A DNA stretch of 64,000 nucleotides from Apiotrichum sp. Y4204 (GCA_025531455.1 JAMYHL010000113.1:1-64000); one strand, 5' to 3'; counted from the stretch's first letter, positions 33,606 through 45,568 are shown. Translations and numbers: made by a program. Notes: a model not told the origin generated them from the sequence alone.

Positions 33606-35108
33606 CTAGATCAGCTCGCCATTCTCGTTAAGACGGTTGTAGCTGTTGGGGAGCTTGGGCTTGTTGTCAAGAATACCGTTGATCTTGGCGACGAGAGCGG
33701 CGTCCTCCGACAGCTTCTTGTATACGTCAAGCGCCTTGATGTTCTCCTTGAGCTGTTCCGGCTTGGTTGCTCCGAGCTGCGTGTGAGCGAGTGCCCAAGG
33801 CTAACTGATTGACTGAGCACTCACAATACAGGTGGACACGTTCTTGTTCAGGAGCGTCCACGCGAGCGCGAGGTTGGTCATGCTCGCGCCGATGCTCTCG
33901 GCGACCTTTGTGAGCTCGCGGACCTTGGCGATCTTGGCCTTGCCCTCGTCGCTCTGCAGTGCCTTGACGGTGTCACTGAAGAAGGCCTTGTTGGTCGCAA
34001 AGCGCGAGTCCTCGGGGATGCCTGGTGTGAGCTACACGCCCTTCAACTTCGCAGAAATAGTCCACACTCACCGTCATTGTACTTGCCGGTCAGCATACCC
34101 GAGTCGAGCGGGGACCAGATGGTGCTGCCGAGGCCCTCGCGCTTGAAGAGGTCGGCGTACTCGACCTCGAAGCGCTCACGGTGCAGCATCGAGTAGTGGG
34201 GCTGCTCGGCGGTCGGGCCGACCATGTTGAGCCGGCGCGCAATCTCCTTGGCCTGCTGGATCTGGCCGGCAGACCACTCAGACGTGCCCCAGTAAAAGGC
34301 CTTGTTGTCTGTGTGTTAATACTAGGACAAGGCGCGGATACTCACTGTCGATCAGCCAGTTGAACGCGCGAACAATCTCCTCCATGGGGGCGGTGACGTC
34401 GCAGCGATGGGCGAAGATAATGTCGACTGAATGTTAGAACTTGCGCAACACTCTCTGTTTTAGAGCCGCTGCTCGCGCTCGATACACACCGTAGTCGAGA
34501 CCGAGACGCTCGAGGGAAGCCTGTGCGCCCTCGATAATGTGCTTGCGCGAGAGACCACGGGTGTTCTGCGTCTCCTTGCGACCGGTGCCGAAGAAGATCT
34601 TGGTCGTGACAATAATGTCGCGCCTGTCCCATCCGAGCTCCTTGATCACGCGGCCCATCTCGAGCTCCGAGTTGCCGTTCGAGTAGACTTCGGCGTTCTG
34701 CAGAGTGAGCGAAATTCCGCAGTACATCCACACTACGCCCGTGCAACTCACGTCAAACATGTTGATGCCGAGGTCGAAGGCGGTCTGCATGAGCTCGCGC
34801 ACAATGTCGCCCTTCTGGGTACCGCCGACGCTGCCATCAGTACCTGGTCCAAACTGATCGACGATCCGTGGATCCATTCCATTAACCCTGACGGAACCAC
34901 GACTAGGCTACCCAACAACGCCTGCGCCCTTTGACACACTCACGTCAGCCATCCACCGTAGGAGAACACGGGCACACGCTGGAGGGGTCAGCTCAGTCGT
35001 CTTCTGGCACGCACGAGGCCCGAGTCGCCGAGGTTGCGGTACTGCCGTTAGTGATGCTCCAAATCTCGCACATACGATCATGTTCTTGGGCTCAAAAGCG
35101 ACAGTCAT
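33606..35108 (-). CDS. Aldo/keto reductase, voltage-gated K+ channel beta-subunit type
   Basis: Nine exons (35108-35076, 35041-35015, 34978-34944, 34830-34752, 34697-34490, 34426-34346, 34308-34072, 34021-33825, 33776-33606) join in phase to 355 residues. The protein is a full AKR barrel of the Kv-beta/YghZ type: [39 protein letters not shown], then [10 protein letters not shown]. The catalytic tetrad is visible as Asp (INMFDNAEVY), Tyr (AEVYS), Lys (TTKIFFGTG) and His ([10 protein letters not shown]). NADPH-dependent carbonyl reduction is expected in the cytosol. The very short exons 1-3 (33, 27, 35 nt) are fixed by phase and homology. A TATTTATA box lies about 70 bp upstream on the same strand. 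The next gene (an SDR) is divergent. Confidence 0.92.
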
Positions 35109-35177
35109 TTTGATGGATGTGTCTGGGGGTTTTGGAGGACGGGGAGTGATGTCGGATGGGAATGCCACGACCGTGGG

Positions 35178-35185
35178 TATAAATA
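35178..35185 (-). promoter_or_regulatory. TATA-like box of the AKR gene
   Basis: Reads TATTTATA on the minus strand, about 70-77 bp before the start codon at 35108, a usual spacing. Confidence 0.5.
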
Positions 35186-35380
35186 CTTTAATGGCCGTAG
35201 GTCCTGTTGACATGCACTTCGTTTATGCGCTACAGATTATGCGTTCATAGCTTGGTAGCCTCGGTGCTGTTGCTGCGCTGGCCGCAAAGTTGGGGACAGT
35301 GGGACCATATGGCGCAGCGATGACGGTATGACGGTATTGGCCGGTGGAGGGCCGGTGGAGGCCGTGGCAGCAAGATGCAC

Positions 35381-35389
35381 TATATAAAG
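35381..35389 (+). promoter_or_regulatory. Orphan TATA box
   Basis: TATATAAAG on the plus strand, 1.3 kb upstream of the nearest plus-strand gene (SDR at 36725). The first ATG after it opens only a 9-codon ORF. Confidence 0.35.
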
Positions 35390-36724
35390 TCGGAGCCGGA
35401 GCAGGTCTGTTTGTGGTCCCCAGACCAACCACCAGGACGAACTCATGACTCGACGCGACCGACATGCATGCTGAGCGCGCGGTTCCATTCACTGCACTAT
35501 CGGCTCGGCTCCTGGACTAGCTGGAGAATTGCGTTCAAGCGACTCCAAACGGCCAGTGGCATGAGGCTAGCTTATCAAGCCGACAGTGGAGGTGGTGGAG
35601 GGCTGGCGGTGACTGACACAGAAGCAGTCCCCATCGTTGGATATGCGTAAACAGAGGAGCTCTTGCAGGCTCACAGGGCGTTGCCCCGCACGATGTTTCT
35701 GCTCCTCGTCGCGTCTTCAACGGCCGGAGCTCACATAGGCTGGGCAGTCAAGCATCGCTCTATGCACGCCGTGAGAGTTGCCTGAAGGCCACACAAATGA
35801 CCGACGGTCACTTTATGTTCAGGGAGACCTTGAAAATACCGAAGGTGGATCATGACCTCATGGGTCCTCCTGGAGCATCAGCGCATCAGAGGTACATCTG
35901 ATCGCGTGAGGAGCACATGCGAGCGAGCGCGCAAGAGTGTCCGGAGATCGGAGACGGACCATTGCGACTTGGTCAAGTAGATCTTGGAAAAATGGTTGCG
36001 GGCGACCATGCTTGCGGCACGCCAAAGGCTCATTCATCCTCTTAGTCCACGGCTCTGTCGAGGACGACTTGAATGCAGGCGATCCCATCAAATCGCCGGC
36101 CGGTTACCTGATGGCTCGGCATGGGCAGGATGCCTGGCCCGAGTGAATGTCGGTCGCTTGGTTGGGGGCCAAGGTGGAGTTGTGTAGATTAATCATGTGG
36201 AGTTTTAAGGTTGACAGAGCCATTGGCATGCTGCGTGTCAGGGAGAGTCACTACCAGGAGAGTAGGAGCTTCAGCACGGACACTGGTGACCATCTCCGAC
36301 AAGCTAGTTGGTACATGCAAGCAAGTCGATGGCCGACGGGGGAGGGAGGCGGTGGTGACAGCAGGCAGGGGGGCACGACAGCCTCTGTGAGTCCTCGTCA
36401 CTCGCGCTGGGGCGTGGACGGGGATGTCACCAGCTCACCGGCGCCCACCCCGGCGAGATCCAGGATCTCTGGGATCGAGGACGGTCTTCGGCGATGAGCG
36501 AGATTTGAGTGCTGTCCGGCTAAACCCCACCCACCGGCCATCGTCCACCGGCCAGGCTCCCTGCGTGCCCCACACGGCAGTGTGGAAATCCCATCCTCAC
36601 AATGCGATTGCCGGTCAGCCGACATCTTACATGGGTGCTACATAACTCTTCGATTTGGGACCACATTCTACTTACCATTCACACATCCTCCCACACTCTC
36701 TACCGCCCCACTCACACATTCAAC

Positions 36725-37672
36725 ATGCCCAAGGACGCCGCCCCCGAGGTTATGCCCGAGCTCGGGCTCGACACGCTTTTCAGCATGCGCGGCAAGGTCG
36801 CGCTCGTCACTGGTGGTGCGACCGGTATTGGCCGCATGATCGCTGCCGCCTATGTGCGCAACGGCGCAAAGGTGTACATTGCCAGCCGCAAGCTCTCCGA
36901 CCTCGAGCGCGTCGCTGCGCAGCTCTCGGAGGTTGGCGCGTCCACCGGCGGAAAGTGCATTCCGATCCAGGCCGATGTCGGAAACAAGGCTGGCTGCGAC
37001 GCTCTCGCCGACCAGATCAAGCAGCGCGAGACCCGCCTCGACGTCCTCGTTAACAACTCGGGCCTTACCTGGGGTGCCAAGATGACCGACTTCCCCGAGG
37101 CGTCTGGCTGGGACAAGGTCTTTGCCCTCAACGTCAAGTCGCAGTTCTACCTCACTGTCGCGCTCCTCCCGCTTCTTGAGAACGGCAAGGACAACATCAA
37201 CCCCGCCTCCGTTATCAACATCGCCTCCACGGCCGCCATTTCGCCTCTCGCCGAGGGTGCGCTCTCCGCCGCCGGCAGCGGTACCTACTCGTACCAGCCG
37301 TCGAAGGCCGCGTCGCTCCACCTCACCCGCGTGCTCGCCGCTTCGCTCGCCAAGAAGCACATCACCGTCAACGCCATCTGCCCCGGTGTTTTCCCGTCCC
37401 GTGAGTCTGGAGTGTGAAATAGTGGATTACGAGCAATATCACTTCACTACATCTTTCCTCAATGAGTTTTACTTACCCCAGGCATGACCGCGTTCGGTCT
37501 CGAGCAGAACCGCGACGTCCTCGAGGGCCACCAGCCGACCGGACGTGTCGGCACTCCCGAGGACATTGGTGGTCTCGCCCTCTTCCTTGCATCCCGCGCC
37601 GGTGCCCACTGCACTGGAACTGGCATTGTCGTCGACGGCGGTTCGTCCATTTCCCACTCGGCCAAGCTCTAA
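36725..37672 (+). CDS. Short-chain dehydrogenase/reductase (SDR)
   Basis: Two exons (36725-37400, 37482-37672; intron 81 nt) join in phase to 288 residues. It is a classical SDR: cofactor motif TGGATGIG (29-36), NNSG (110-113), catalytic Ser in NIASTA (168) and YQPSK (Tyr190, Lys194). The C-terminal GTGIVVDGGSS is typical. The fungal subfamily is often labelled rhamnolipid biosynthesis 3-oxoacyl-reductase-like (RhlG type); the true substrate is unknown. The start at 36725 (context CAACATGCCC) is preferred to an upstream in-frame ATG at 36602, whose extension reads like UTR. It lies divergent from the AKR, so both reductases may share control. Confidence 0.92.
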
Positions 37673-38002
37673 GCTGTGAGACACTGCGAGAGCCGGTCTT
37701 GAGAGTCGCAAGAGGTCAGTCAAGCGGGGTGACGGAGAGCGTTGCCCGCTTCGTCTCGCCTTTACCTGATCCCCTGCAGCTCATCTGACTGGCGGGTGGA
37801 CGTGGTGAAGGGATGTATCTCATCACTACATGGTATGACCGTAGGGTAGACACTGAATATGTATGTATATGCACGCTGTGGCAGTCGAGTTCAGACCGGA
37901 GGATGTGGTGGTACTGATAGAGAGCCCTTGTCGATCTGTCAATCCGACATGCTCATACACAGGGGGCGTTCATATCCACAAGCATTACACATAGCCACGG
38001 GC
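37673..38002. other. Intergenic, between convergent genes
   Basis: 330 bp holding the 3' ends of the SDR (+) and the thioredoxin-like gene (-). Nothing else seen. Confidence 0.5.
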
Positions 38003-38736
38003 TTACGCGGAACAAGTAACTCCGTTACACGTCTTGGTAGTGGGCTCCCCCTCGATGCCGTTCTCGCCGGTCGCGACCGTCGCGTCGTTGGCAGCAGGCT
38101 TGTTTGCGTTCCTGACCTTGGCCTGGGCGGCCTTGATCTCGGCGCGGCGCTTGGTCCTTGCCTTATTCTCCTTGGACATCGCATCGAAGCGAGCCCAGTC
38201 CTCATGCGCCCACTCCCAACGCGTCTTCGGGTCGACATACTCGTCGCCCTCGTGCTTCTCGAGATACGCCTCATACTCGGTGGGGCTAGCGACAAACGCG
38301 TCGAGCACACCGCCGAAGGGCACATCCGAGGGCATCAGGAAGCCACCGGCAAGCTCGCCCTTCTCGAGGCGATACAGGACTGGCACGCCGTTAATCGCCC
38401 ATGCCTGGAGCGGCCAATTGTCCGTGTCAAAACTGGGGTCAGAATGTACACGAAGTAGCGATCAGAACTCCGACTCGCTCTCGACTTACTCGGGATGGCA
38501 AGGTACACGGCGAGCGCGTCTGGCATTAGCATAATGAAGTAACAGATTTCTTTGAGCTCACAATGGTCTCCTGCACCAAAGACGCGTTCAATCTCCGGCT
38601 CGACTTCCACGCACCCGGGGCACCACTTCTTGCCGTCGGCATTGGCCTTGGCTGTAAACAGCACAAAGACCGTCGACGTGGGTGCCGCGGCAATGTCGTT
38701 GGACAGCGTCTCGAAGCTGGAGGTAGTGAGAGGCAT
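38003..38736 (-). CDS. TXNDC17-like thioredoxin-fold protein with a one-base splice-phase mismatch
   Basis: The N-terminal half matches the DUF953/TXNDC17 thioredoxin family: FVLFTAKANADGKKWCPGCVEVEPEIERVF, with the WCPGC redox motif. The third exon supplies FDTDNWPLQAWAINGVPVLYRLEKGEL, with the cis-Pro before the last strands. Exons: 38736-38562, 38519-38490 and 38432-38003. The first junction closes in phase, and the 42-nt intron is also readable. At the second junction (GTAAGT at 38489, CCCCAG at 38433) the frames differ by one base: the sequence needed is LAVYLAIPS joined to FDTDN. A lost G before the donor would restore it, as would a non-canonical boundary. The C-terminal ~75 residues are a charged extension absent from human TXNDC17. 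Cytosolic disulfide reductase is the likely role. Confidence 0.72.
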
Positions 38737-40985
38737 TGTTGATGTGAAGAAGGGGGGTGAAGAAGAGCCAGCGATGGTTAAGTCTCCGTCTTTGTAGTCC
38801 GAGCGCCAGCGAGCTGAAGCCCGCGGGCCATACGAGTATTGTCGCTGTCACCACATGTTTGTACCTGTTGCCCGCCCGCCCGCTCTTGTTTGGACAAAGT
38901 CAAGCAATCGCGCTGCCTCATGAGCTCGCGATCAACTTGACCGCATGGGGACTGCTAGGCAAGGCACAGGCTCAAGGGTTAGGTACTTGTTTGTGTCTCA
39001 CTGCCAGATATCGTGCTCGCGCTATGAAGCGTCATTCAGTGACGGCCAGTGCGGGGTCCACATGGAGCACCATAACGCAATACGCACTCGAACGCACTCG
39101 GGTCCACTCTGCCCGATTAGCTGCTATTTCTGTCCTTTCTGGACACTAGCCGACTGAATCTTATCTTGTTGACAAACAATAACTCTCAAATGTTCGCAAT
39201 GGAGTGGAATTGGTGAAACACGTAAACGCGTCCCACATGGGTCACAAGGGGCGTTCCTGCGTACCTTCGTCTTTGGCACCTCAGAGCACCACATAAACTA
39301 GCGATATCCCGCTGTGACGCTCGTCAGGTCGTGGCCTCTTGCATTCGCGTCCGACAGCTTCCGCCATCACCTCGCACTACGGACATTGCCGAGCGACGAT
39401 CACTCGCCCATTGCCCAACTCTCGTCCCACACTGATCGGTCCAGGCCACAGAATCACTTCTGAGGCCCCGCATGGTGCCCAACTCCCCCGGCGTTCAAGT
39501 GCGCGTGGTTGCACGTCACACAGCGGACGTGGCTTGTCTCCTTGTGTAACTCGTGCATGTCCGTGCAGTTCAACCCACTTTGTTGTCCTACACTCGGCAT
39601 GCAATATAGCGAAGTGGACATCCTTTACATTTCATCCGTCCTTCCATCTGTTGCACTCGAGGTGCTTGGCCGGCTCGAGTGGGAGTGCACCCGCACCAAA
39701 GACTACCAGCTATCGTACTGAGAGTTTGGGAGGAGTCGAAGACTGCTCGCAGGGGGAATGGGCCCGACGATCTTGGGGCGGAACCGTCTCTCTCTTTGTC
39801 TCCCGTCTTCGGGACCTGTGTACGGTTGAGAGTCGCTTGGGCGTGACCAGCGCCCCGGGGCGTGGTTGGGTTATGAACAGTGAACAGTGCGCTCCGCTGA
39901 TGTGTCAGGCAGGGTGGCGCGTCACTCTTGACGCATTCACTTGTCCCGAAGTATGTACATGTCCAATCGAGACCGCACTCAATGATCGGTGACCACCCGC
40001 CTTGTCGTCCTCACCAGACGTAGCCCGCACTCATCGCCACTGACGGGAACGACCGCTACTCATCGAAGAAATCGCCACAATGCTGTCTCGGGGATGGAGC
40101 TGGAAGTGTGATCAGAATAGGCCCTCCCGGCGGCGGATTGGTTGGACAATAACCCGCAATCCCTTGGACATGGGGATGGTGCCGAGCAGAATGTGCTCCC
40201 TCCTGTGATAATGCCGCGCAAGCTTGGCCTACCCTGATGAAACGGCTTCTCTTTGCCAGCGATCCCAGTGACAGATGTCCGCGAAGTGACGCTTGTAATC
40301 CGGGACGCCGCATTCATGTGTGTACGGAAAGGACCCCTGCCCATGGATGCAGACATCGAGATGTAATGAAGGACTTTCGCTACCATCACCATGCTCATTG
40401 CAGGAGCACTGGCGTGAACGGGTTATCACGTTCGTTATCAGTGTCAGTCTTATCTCCGGCAGTGACGAGGGCGTGCGTCGCCGTCCTGCCTAGTCCGCGG
40501 CCGCTTCCGCACCAGTCCCGAGCCTTTTCCGAGCCGACCCCTATCTGCCGTGATGACGTTAAAGCCGGCGACGTCGGCCGGACTCGGTTATCCTATCGGT
40601 CGCGTCCACGAGGGAAGGTTAAACCCAATACAGCCAACGACTTTCAGAGATGGTGGCCCTTCACTCAGTATAGCTTGTGCAGGGTTGGGGTCTTATGCTT
40701 GCCAGAAGCACCAGTTTCTGTTCATGAGTGATCTGTGCGGTAGGGTCAAAGTGGGCTGCGTTGATGGTAAGCGCCTGCGTTGCGCTTGATCTCGATTTGC
40801 TTCACATTCCGCTGCCTCGGTGTTCACTCGGCATGGCGTCATGCTTCATGCTCTGCTCAACTGCGCGTCCATCTGCTGTCCACTCCACCTCCTCGTGCTC
40901 GATCTTGTGCTCCTGCGCTCGTCACCGCATTGCTGCTAGGCCCCCTGGGCCGTCATGCATCTCTACTTATACGCTCGTGATAGAC
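38737..40985. other. Intergenic region
   Basis: 2.25 kb between the start of the thioredoxin-like gene (-) and the end of the MDH gene (-). No ORF has protein-like composition. Confidence 0.5.
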
Positions 40986-42766
40986 TTAGGCCTTGTTGAC
41001 AAAGTCGACACCCTTGGCGATGTTCTTCTTGAGCTCGGGGAGAGCGGCGGCGAGGAGCTCCTTCTCCTCGGCGGAGAGGGAGCCAAGCTCGTTGATCTTC
41101 TTGACACCCTCGGGGCCAAGCTCGACGTTCGAGGCGAAGAAGTCAATGCCCTCACCCTTGAAAAGGGGCGACTCGACAAAGGTGGGCTCGACGACGCCGG
41201 ACTCGCCGGAGAGACCACGGAGGAGCGAGTCGGTGAAGCGGGCACCGGCGTAGCCCATGGAGAGGGTGGCAGAGCCAGCGCCGGCCTTGGCCTGGACGAC
41301 CTCGTCACCACCGAACTGGATGCGGTGGACGAGAGCCTTGTAGGCCTCACCGGTGACGTCCTTGCCCTGAGGAGTCTGCGAGAGGAGGGGAATGATGGTG
41401 ACGCCCGAGTGGCCGCCGACGACGGTGACCTTGATGTCCTTGGGGTCGGCGTGCTTGACCTCGGCGAGGAAGCGCGAGGCACGGACAACGTCGAGGGTGG
41501 TGATACCGAAGATGCGCTTGGGGTCGTAGACACCGGCCTTCTTGTAGACCTCGGCCCAGATGGGGACGGTCGAGTTGACGGGGTTGGCAATGATACCAAT
41601 GAGCGCCTTGGGGGCGTACTTGGCGGAGGCCTCGGCGAGGGTCTGGACGATCGAGGCGTTGGTGTTGAAGAGGTCGTCACGGGTCATGCCGGGCTTGCGG
41701 GGGACACCGGCGGGGATGATGACAACATCGGCACCAGTAAGGGCACCCTCGATGCTGTCTGTCAGTGACTGGTGGGAGTGGGGCCAGAGTCACGTCGAAG
41801 GGCGTCGACACTTGTGAATTACGAAGCCATCACAAGATTGGAAGTGCATCGTGAACGAGGGCACTCCGGACCTTGGGTCCATTCCGAACCAAGAGTGACT
41901 CCGAACTAGGACACTCCAAACCAGAATAGAATCGGACCAGAATGGCACCCCTAACTAGAATGGTACTCCGAACGGAGACCAGAATGACACTCTGCACACA
42001 AATGGCGTCGCGAAAAGCCAAGCCATTCCGCAGGGCTGCAGCAATGTCATCCCGATACCGGGTGACTGTTGCGCTGGACAAGGGTCCATGGCATCGGATA
42101 CACATCCACAGCGGACACGGAATGCGCATCGGAAGAGAGGCAAGGCTCAGAGTTCCCGAGAGGCATGGTGTTTTAGGGCCAGGGTATTCCCGGATGAGGC
42201 CGGCCCAATTGACCGACCAACCGTAGCCGGTTCACACAGAGGTGCGAACAGGTATGGAAAACGGTGACCGCTATCGCATCGACAGCACCAACAGCCCTGC
42301 TTCGACACGGCGCATCTACTCACTCGTCCTTCTCGTAGCCCTTAACCTCCGAGGCGGTGTTGACGTGCGAGATGTCGGCAGCGACACCGGGGGCACCACG
42401 GACGTCGTAAAGGGCGAGCTTGGTGACCTTGGGGTTCTCCTTGATGAGAAGCGACATGGGCTGGCCTGCATGGTGTTAGCGCTGACACACATGAGCAGAG
42501 AGAGCATCGATACCAGAGCGGAAACAGGATCGAGAAACCGGTTGGTAAGGTCAGTGTGGAGCCTGTCATCACCATGCACGTCCACATTTCCAACTCGATT
42601 TCTCGACCAGATCTTCATCTTCCGTCATGGTTTTTTGCTCCCTCTTTGTTTGGAATCGATATGCACCAATGCCACCGCCGGCTCCGAGCACGGTGACCTT
42701 GTAGTCGACACGCGCGGAGGTCGAGAAGGAGCGGAGGAGCTGGGTAGAGCGACGAGCAGCGAACAT
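40986..42766 (-). CDS. MDH1: Malate dehydrogenase, mitochondrial
   Basis: Three exons (42766-42667, 42465-42324, 41754-40986) join in phase to 336 residues, the usual length. A presequence ([20 protein letters not shown]) precedes the NAD-binding motif [12 protein letters not shown], whose last glycine is completed across the first junction. [21 protein letters not shown] is the conserved loop with substrate-binding arginines, [10 protein letters not shown] follows, and [11 protein letters not shown] carries the catalytic histidine. It converts malate and NAD+ to oxaloacetate and NADH in the TCA cycle. No C-terminal SKL is present, and the presequence argues for the mitochondrial isoform. Introns of 201 and 569 nt are long for this genome; the longer holds degenerate repeats. 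A 346-codon antisense ORF is only its shadow. Confidence 0.96.
41860..41995. repeat. Degenerate ~17-nt repeats inside the MDH intron
   Basis: About eight variable units built on ACTCCGAACYAG / GAATGRCACTC follow one another within the 569-nt intron. Confidence 0.6.
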
Positions 42767-43972
42767 TTTGATGATGTGGATGGTTTTGATGGTGATGAAG
42801 GCAGATGAAAAGCGCGGTGGTGCAGGTTGTTTTATGGGGGGCGTCAGTGCAGCATGTGCCTGGCGGTTGCTGGGAATACGAGAGGAGGCTCTCTGGCAAT
42901 GGGGTCTGTCACCGAGGCGATGTGAGCGAGCGAAGCGTCATTGGCTCGGGAGAGGAGAGAGAGCGATGAGGCGACGAGGCGCGAGGCGACGTCGCGCGCG
43001 CGTGGCTGCGCATGGCTCTTTCGGATCTTCTTGGTGTGGCACTTTATTCGGGCCCCAGCTATTCCACGGCAATCACGCTACGCCGCGCTGGTTGTCACTA
43101 TTTTGCTTCTGAGCTTCTGGCATTCTCCAAAAACCCAGCCCTGCAGGCCCGCGGAAAATATCGGAGCCACGGCAAAAACCCATCAATATCCACCCGAGAA
43201 ATCCACAATCAGATCACAGAGCAAGGGGGACTGTCCGAATGACGCCATCGCATGCATAGCATCAGCACATCAGGCCATCGGGAAATGATCAGCATCTAGA
43301 AAGGCGCTAGAACAGATCGACGAGCCTATTCAGTCAATAGGCCGACGAATCTCCGACAGGGATGTCACATGCTACATTCACATGATCTGCACACGAACTC
43401 CATGCGCGAGAAGACCGATCAGGGGACATTGCTATCCCGTTTGTTATCCGGTTATCCCCTCCCTCTCAGCATAGCCAATATCTCGCACATTGGCTATGGG
43501 CACGTCCGGCGTGCCGGGGCCGGGTATGTAGACCCGTCTGCGGGAACGTGTAAAGCATCCCACAGGTGGGCAGCACCGAACAAACGGCCCTGGGTGGGAT
43601 GGTTCGGACAAGTGCAGCCAATAGAAACCACGACAATCGCCGATAACATCGGCATCCTCCCCCTAATCGCATCACCGACAGTCACCGCGTTGGCTATCAC
43701 AGTTGACATCGCATTGCAATGAACCGCGGCATTCACTCTCCTGTCCGCAATATATGTTGACCGCCGGTGTAGAGAATAATGTTCATCAGTTTGTTCTTGC
43801 CCCTTCGGCGTGTCGTGTTCATCTCTGCGCTTCGCTCAGCAATAATCAGCAGTTCCTAGTCGATTCGAATCGATTCGCGTGCTCCCGTGCTCAACTCTCG
43901 ACACGAGTATAAACACTTCTCGACCCGGCACCATTCCCCCGCTCGTTCCACCGCGTACTTAGGTCTCTCAAA
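42767..43972. other. Divergent promoter region of MDH and allantoinase
   Basis: 1.2 kb. It holds candidate GATA-factor sites close to the allantoinase side and a pair of GGATAAC elements near 43445-43457. Confidence 0.5.
43641..43699. promoter_or_regulatory. Candidate GATA-factor sites upstream of allantoinase
   Basis: CGATAA at 43641-43646 (plus) and TGATAG on the minus strand at 43694-43699 both fit HGATAR, the site of fungal nitrogen-catabolite GATA regulators. They lie about 270-330 bp before the allantoinase start, and allantoin genes are classic targets. Short motifs like these also occur by chance. Confidence 0.4.
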
Positions 43973-45568
43973 ATGGCGGCCCCCAAGCTCACCATACTCG
44001 CCCCCCGCACCGTCCTCCCCGGCCGCTCCGCGCCGGTTCCCGCCTCGATCGACATCGATGCCGACGGCCGCATCATGTCCGTCCGCGACGGCCTCACTGC
44101 CGTCGACGGCGCCCCCCTCATGCGCATTGCCGACAACAAGGTGCTCCTCCCTGGTCTCGTTGAGTGAGTGAAGATTGTGGGCGGCCTGCTCGACTCGAGG
44201 CGTCATTCCAAAGTCCTCAGTGGTCGGCTCAATGGTCTGTGCCCGACTGCCCCACCTAGTGGTTGTAGTCTGTCGAGCCGGCACTAGTGTCGATTCTGCC
44301 CACCTGATCGCCCGGCACGCCCATACTGACTACAGCTCGCACGTGCATCTCAACCAGCCGGGCCGCACGGCGTGGGAGGGCTTCGCGACCGGCACGGCGG
44401 CGGCCGTCGCTGGTGGTGTGACGACACTGATCGACATGCCGCTGAACAGCATTCCCCCGACGACGACGGTGGCGAACCTCGAGGAGAAGCGCGCTGCTGC
44501 GCGCGAGACTGGCGTGTCGTGCGACGTCGGCTTCTGGGGCGGTATCATCCCCGGCAACGCCGCCGATCTCCCCAAGCTCATCGAAGCCGGCGTCAAGGGC
44601 TTCAAGTGCTTCTTGATCAACTCGGGCGTCGACGAGTTCCCGCAGGTCAACGAGGACGACCTCTTCAAGGCGTGTGACGCGCTCGAGGGCACCAACGCGC
44701 TTGTCATGTTCCACGCAGAGTTTGAGGCCACACCACACGCGCACGACCCGCCGGCCACCGCCGACGCGTCCCAGTACTCGACGTTCCTCAGCTCGCGCCC
44801 CCAGTCGCTCGAGACGGACGCGCTGAAGATTATCCTCAACCTCTGCAGGCGGTACCCCAACCTCCGCTTCCACATTGTGCATCTCTCTGCTTCCGAGGCG
44901 CTTCCCGCACTCCGCGCGGCCCGCGCGGGAACCGACGGTGGTGCGCCGATCAAGAACCTCACGATCGAGACGTGCTTCCACTACCTCGTGCTCCGCGCCG
45001 AGGACATTCCCCCGAACGCCACGCAGTTCAAGTGCTGCCCGCCGATCCGTGACGAGAAGAACCGCCGTGCCATCCTCGACGCCGTCCTCGACGGCACGAT
45101 TCAGTACATTGTCAGCGACCACTCGCCGTGCACCCCGGAACTCAAGAAGGGCGACTTCATGTCCGCCTGGGGCGGCGTCAGCGGCCTCGGCCTCGGCCTG
45201 CCGCTCATCTACACCGAGGTCGGCGGCCACGTCGCCCTTCCCCGCATTGTCGACTGGCTCTCGGGCATCCAGGCGCAGCAGGTGGGGCTTGAGAAGCGCA
45301 AGGGCGCGATTGAGGTTGGCCACGACGCCGACTTTGTCATCTTCGACCCCGAGGCAAATGTAGAGGTCAAGCAGGTGAGCAAAAATTCTGTACGGCAAGA
45401 CTAATTCCCCAGAGCGAGCTTCTCTTCCGCAACAAGGTGTCCCCATATGTCGGCAAGACGCTGCGCGGCCGCGTGGACGCGACGTACATCCGCGGCGAGA
45501 AGGTGTACGACGCGAGCGAGGGCGGCGTGCTCTGTGCTGGCGACAAGGCCAAGGGTGAGCTGTTGTAA
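43973..45568 (+). CDS. DAL1: Allantoinase
   Basis: Three exons (43973-44163, 44336-45374, 45413-45568) join in phase to 461 residues, the normal length. It is an amidohydrolase that opens the allantoin ring to allantoate during purine-nitrogen use. The first splice junction makes LPGLVDSHVHLNQPGRT, with the HxH metal ligands. Other ligands are visible: the carboxylated Lys in GVKGFKCFLI, His in VMFHAEFE, His in FHIVHLSASE and Asp in IVSDHSPCTPE. The last two support allantoinase over dihydropyrimidinase, as does HVHLNQPGRT. The final exon (VSPYVGKTLRGRVDATYIRG) is the usual C-terminal cap. Nitrogen control is suggested by GATA sites upstream. Confidence 0.94.

Larger units (their letters stand above)
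35109..36724. other. Divergent promoter region of the AKR and SDR genes
   Basis: 1.6 kb. It has a TATA-like box for the AKR and a perfect plus-strand TATATAAAG at 35381 with no gene close downstream. Short GCCGGTGGAG repeats at about 35341-35361 precede that box. The SDR leader is CA/CT-rich. Confidence 0.5.

Noticed and set aside
40728..41768. 346-codon ORF opposite malate dehydrogenase
   Set aside because: It lies exactly antisense to a conserved enzyme; long antisense frames are expected in GC-rich, codon-biased genes.
43439..43457. GGATAAC pair in the MDH/allantoinase promoter as strong GATA sites
   Set aside because: G before GATA does not fit the HGATAR consensus, so only the CGATAA and TGATAG sites were listed.
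44256..45446. 396-codon ORF opposite allantoinase
   Set aside because: Antisense shadow of the allantoinase coding sequence.
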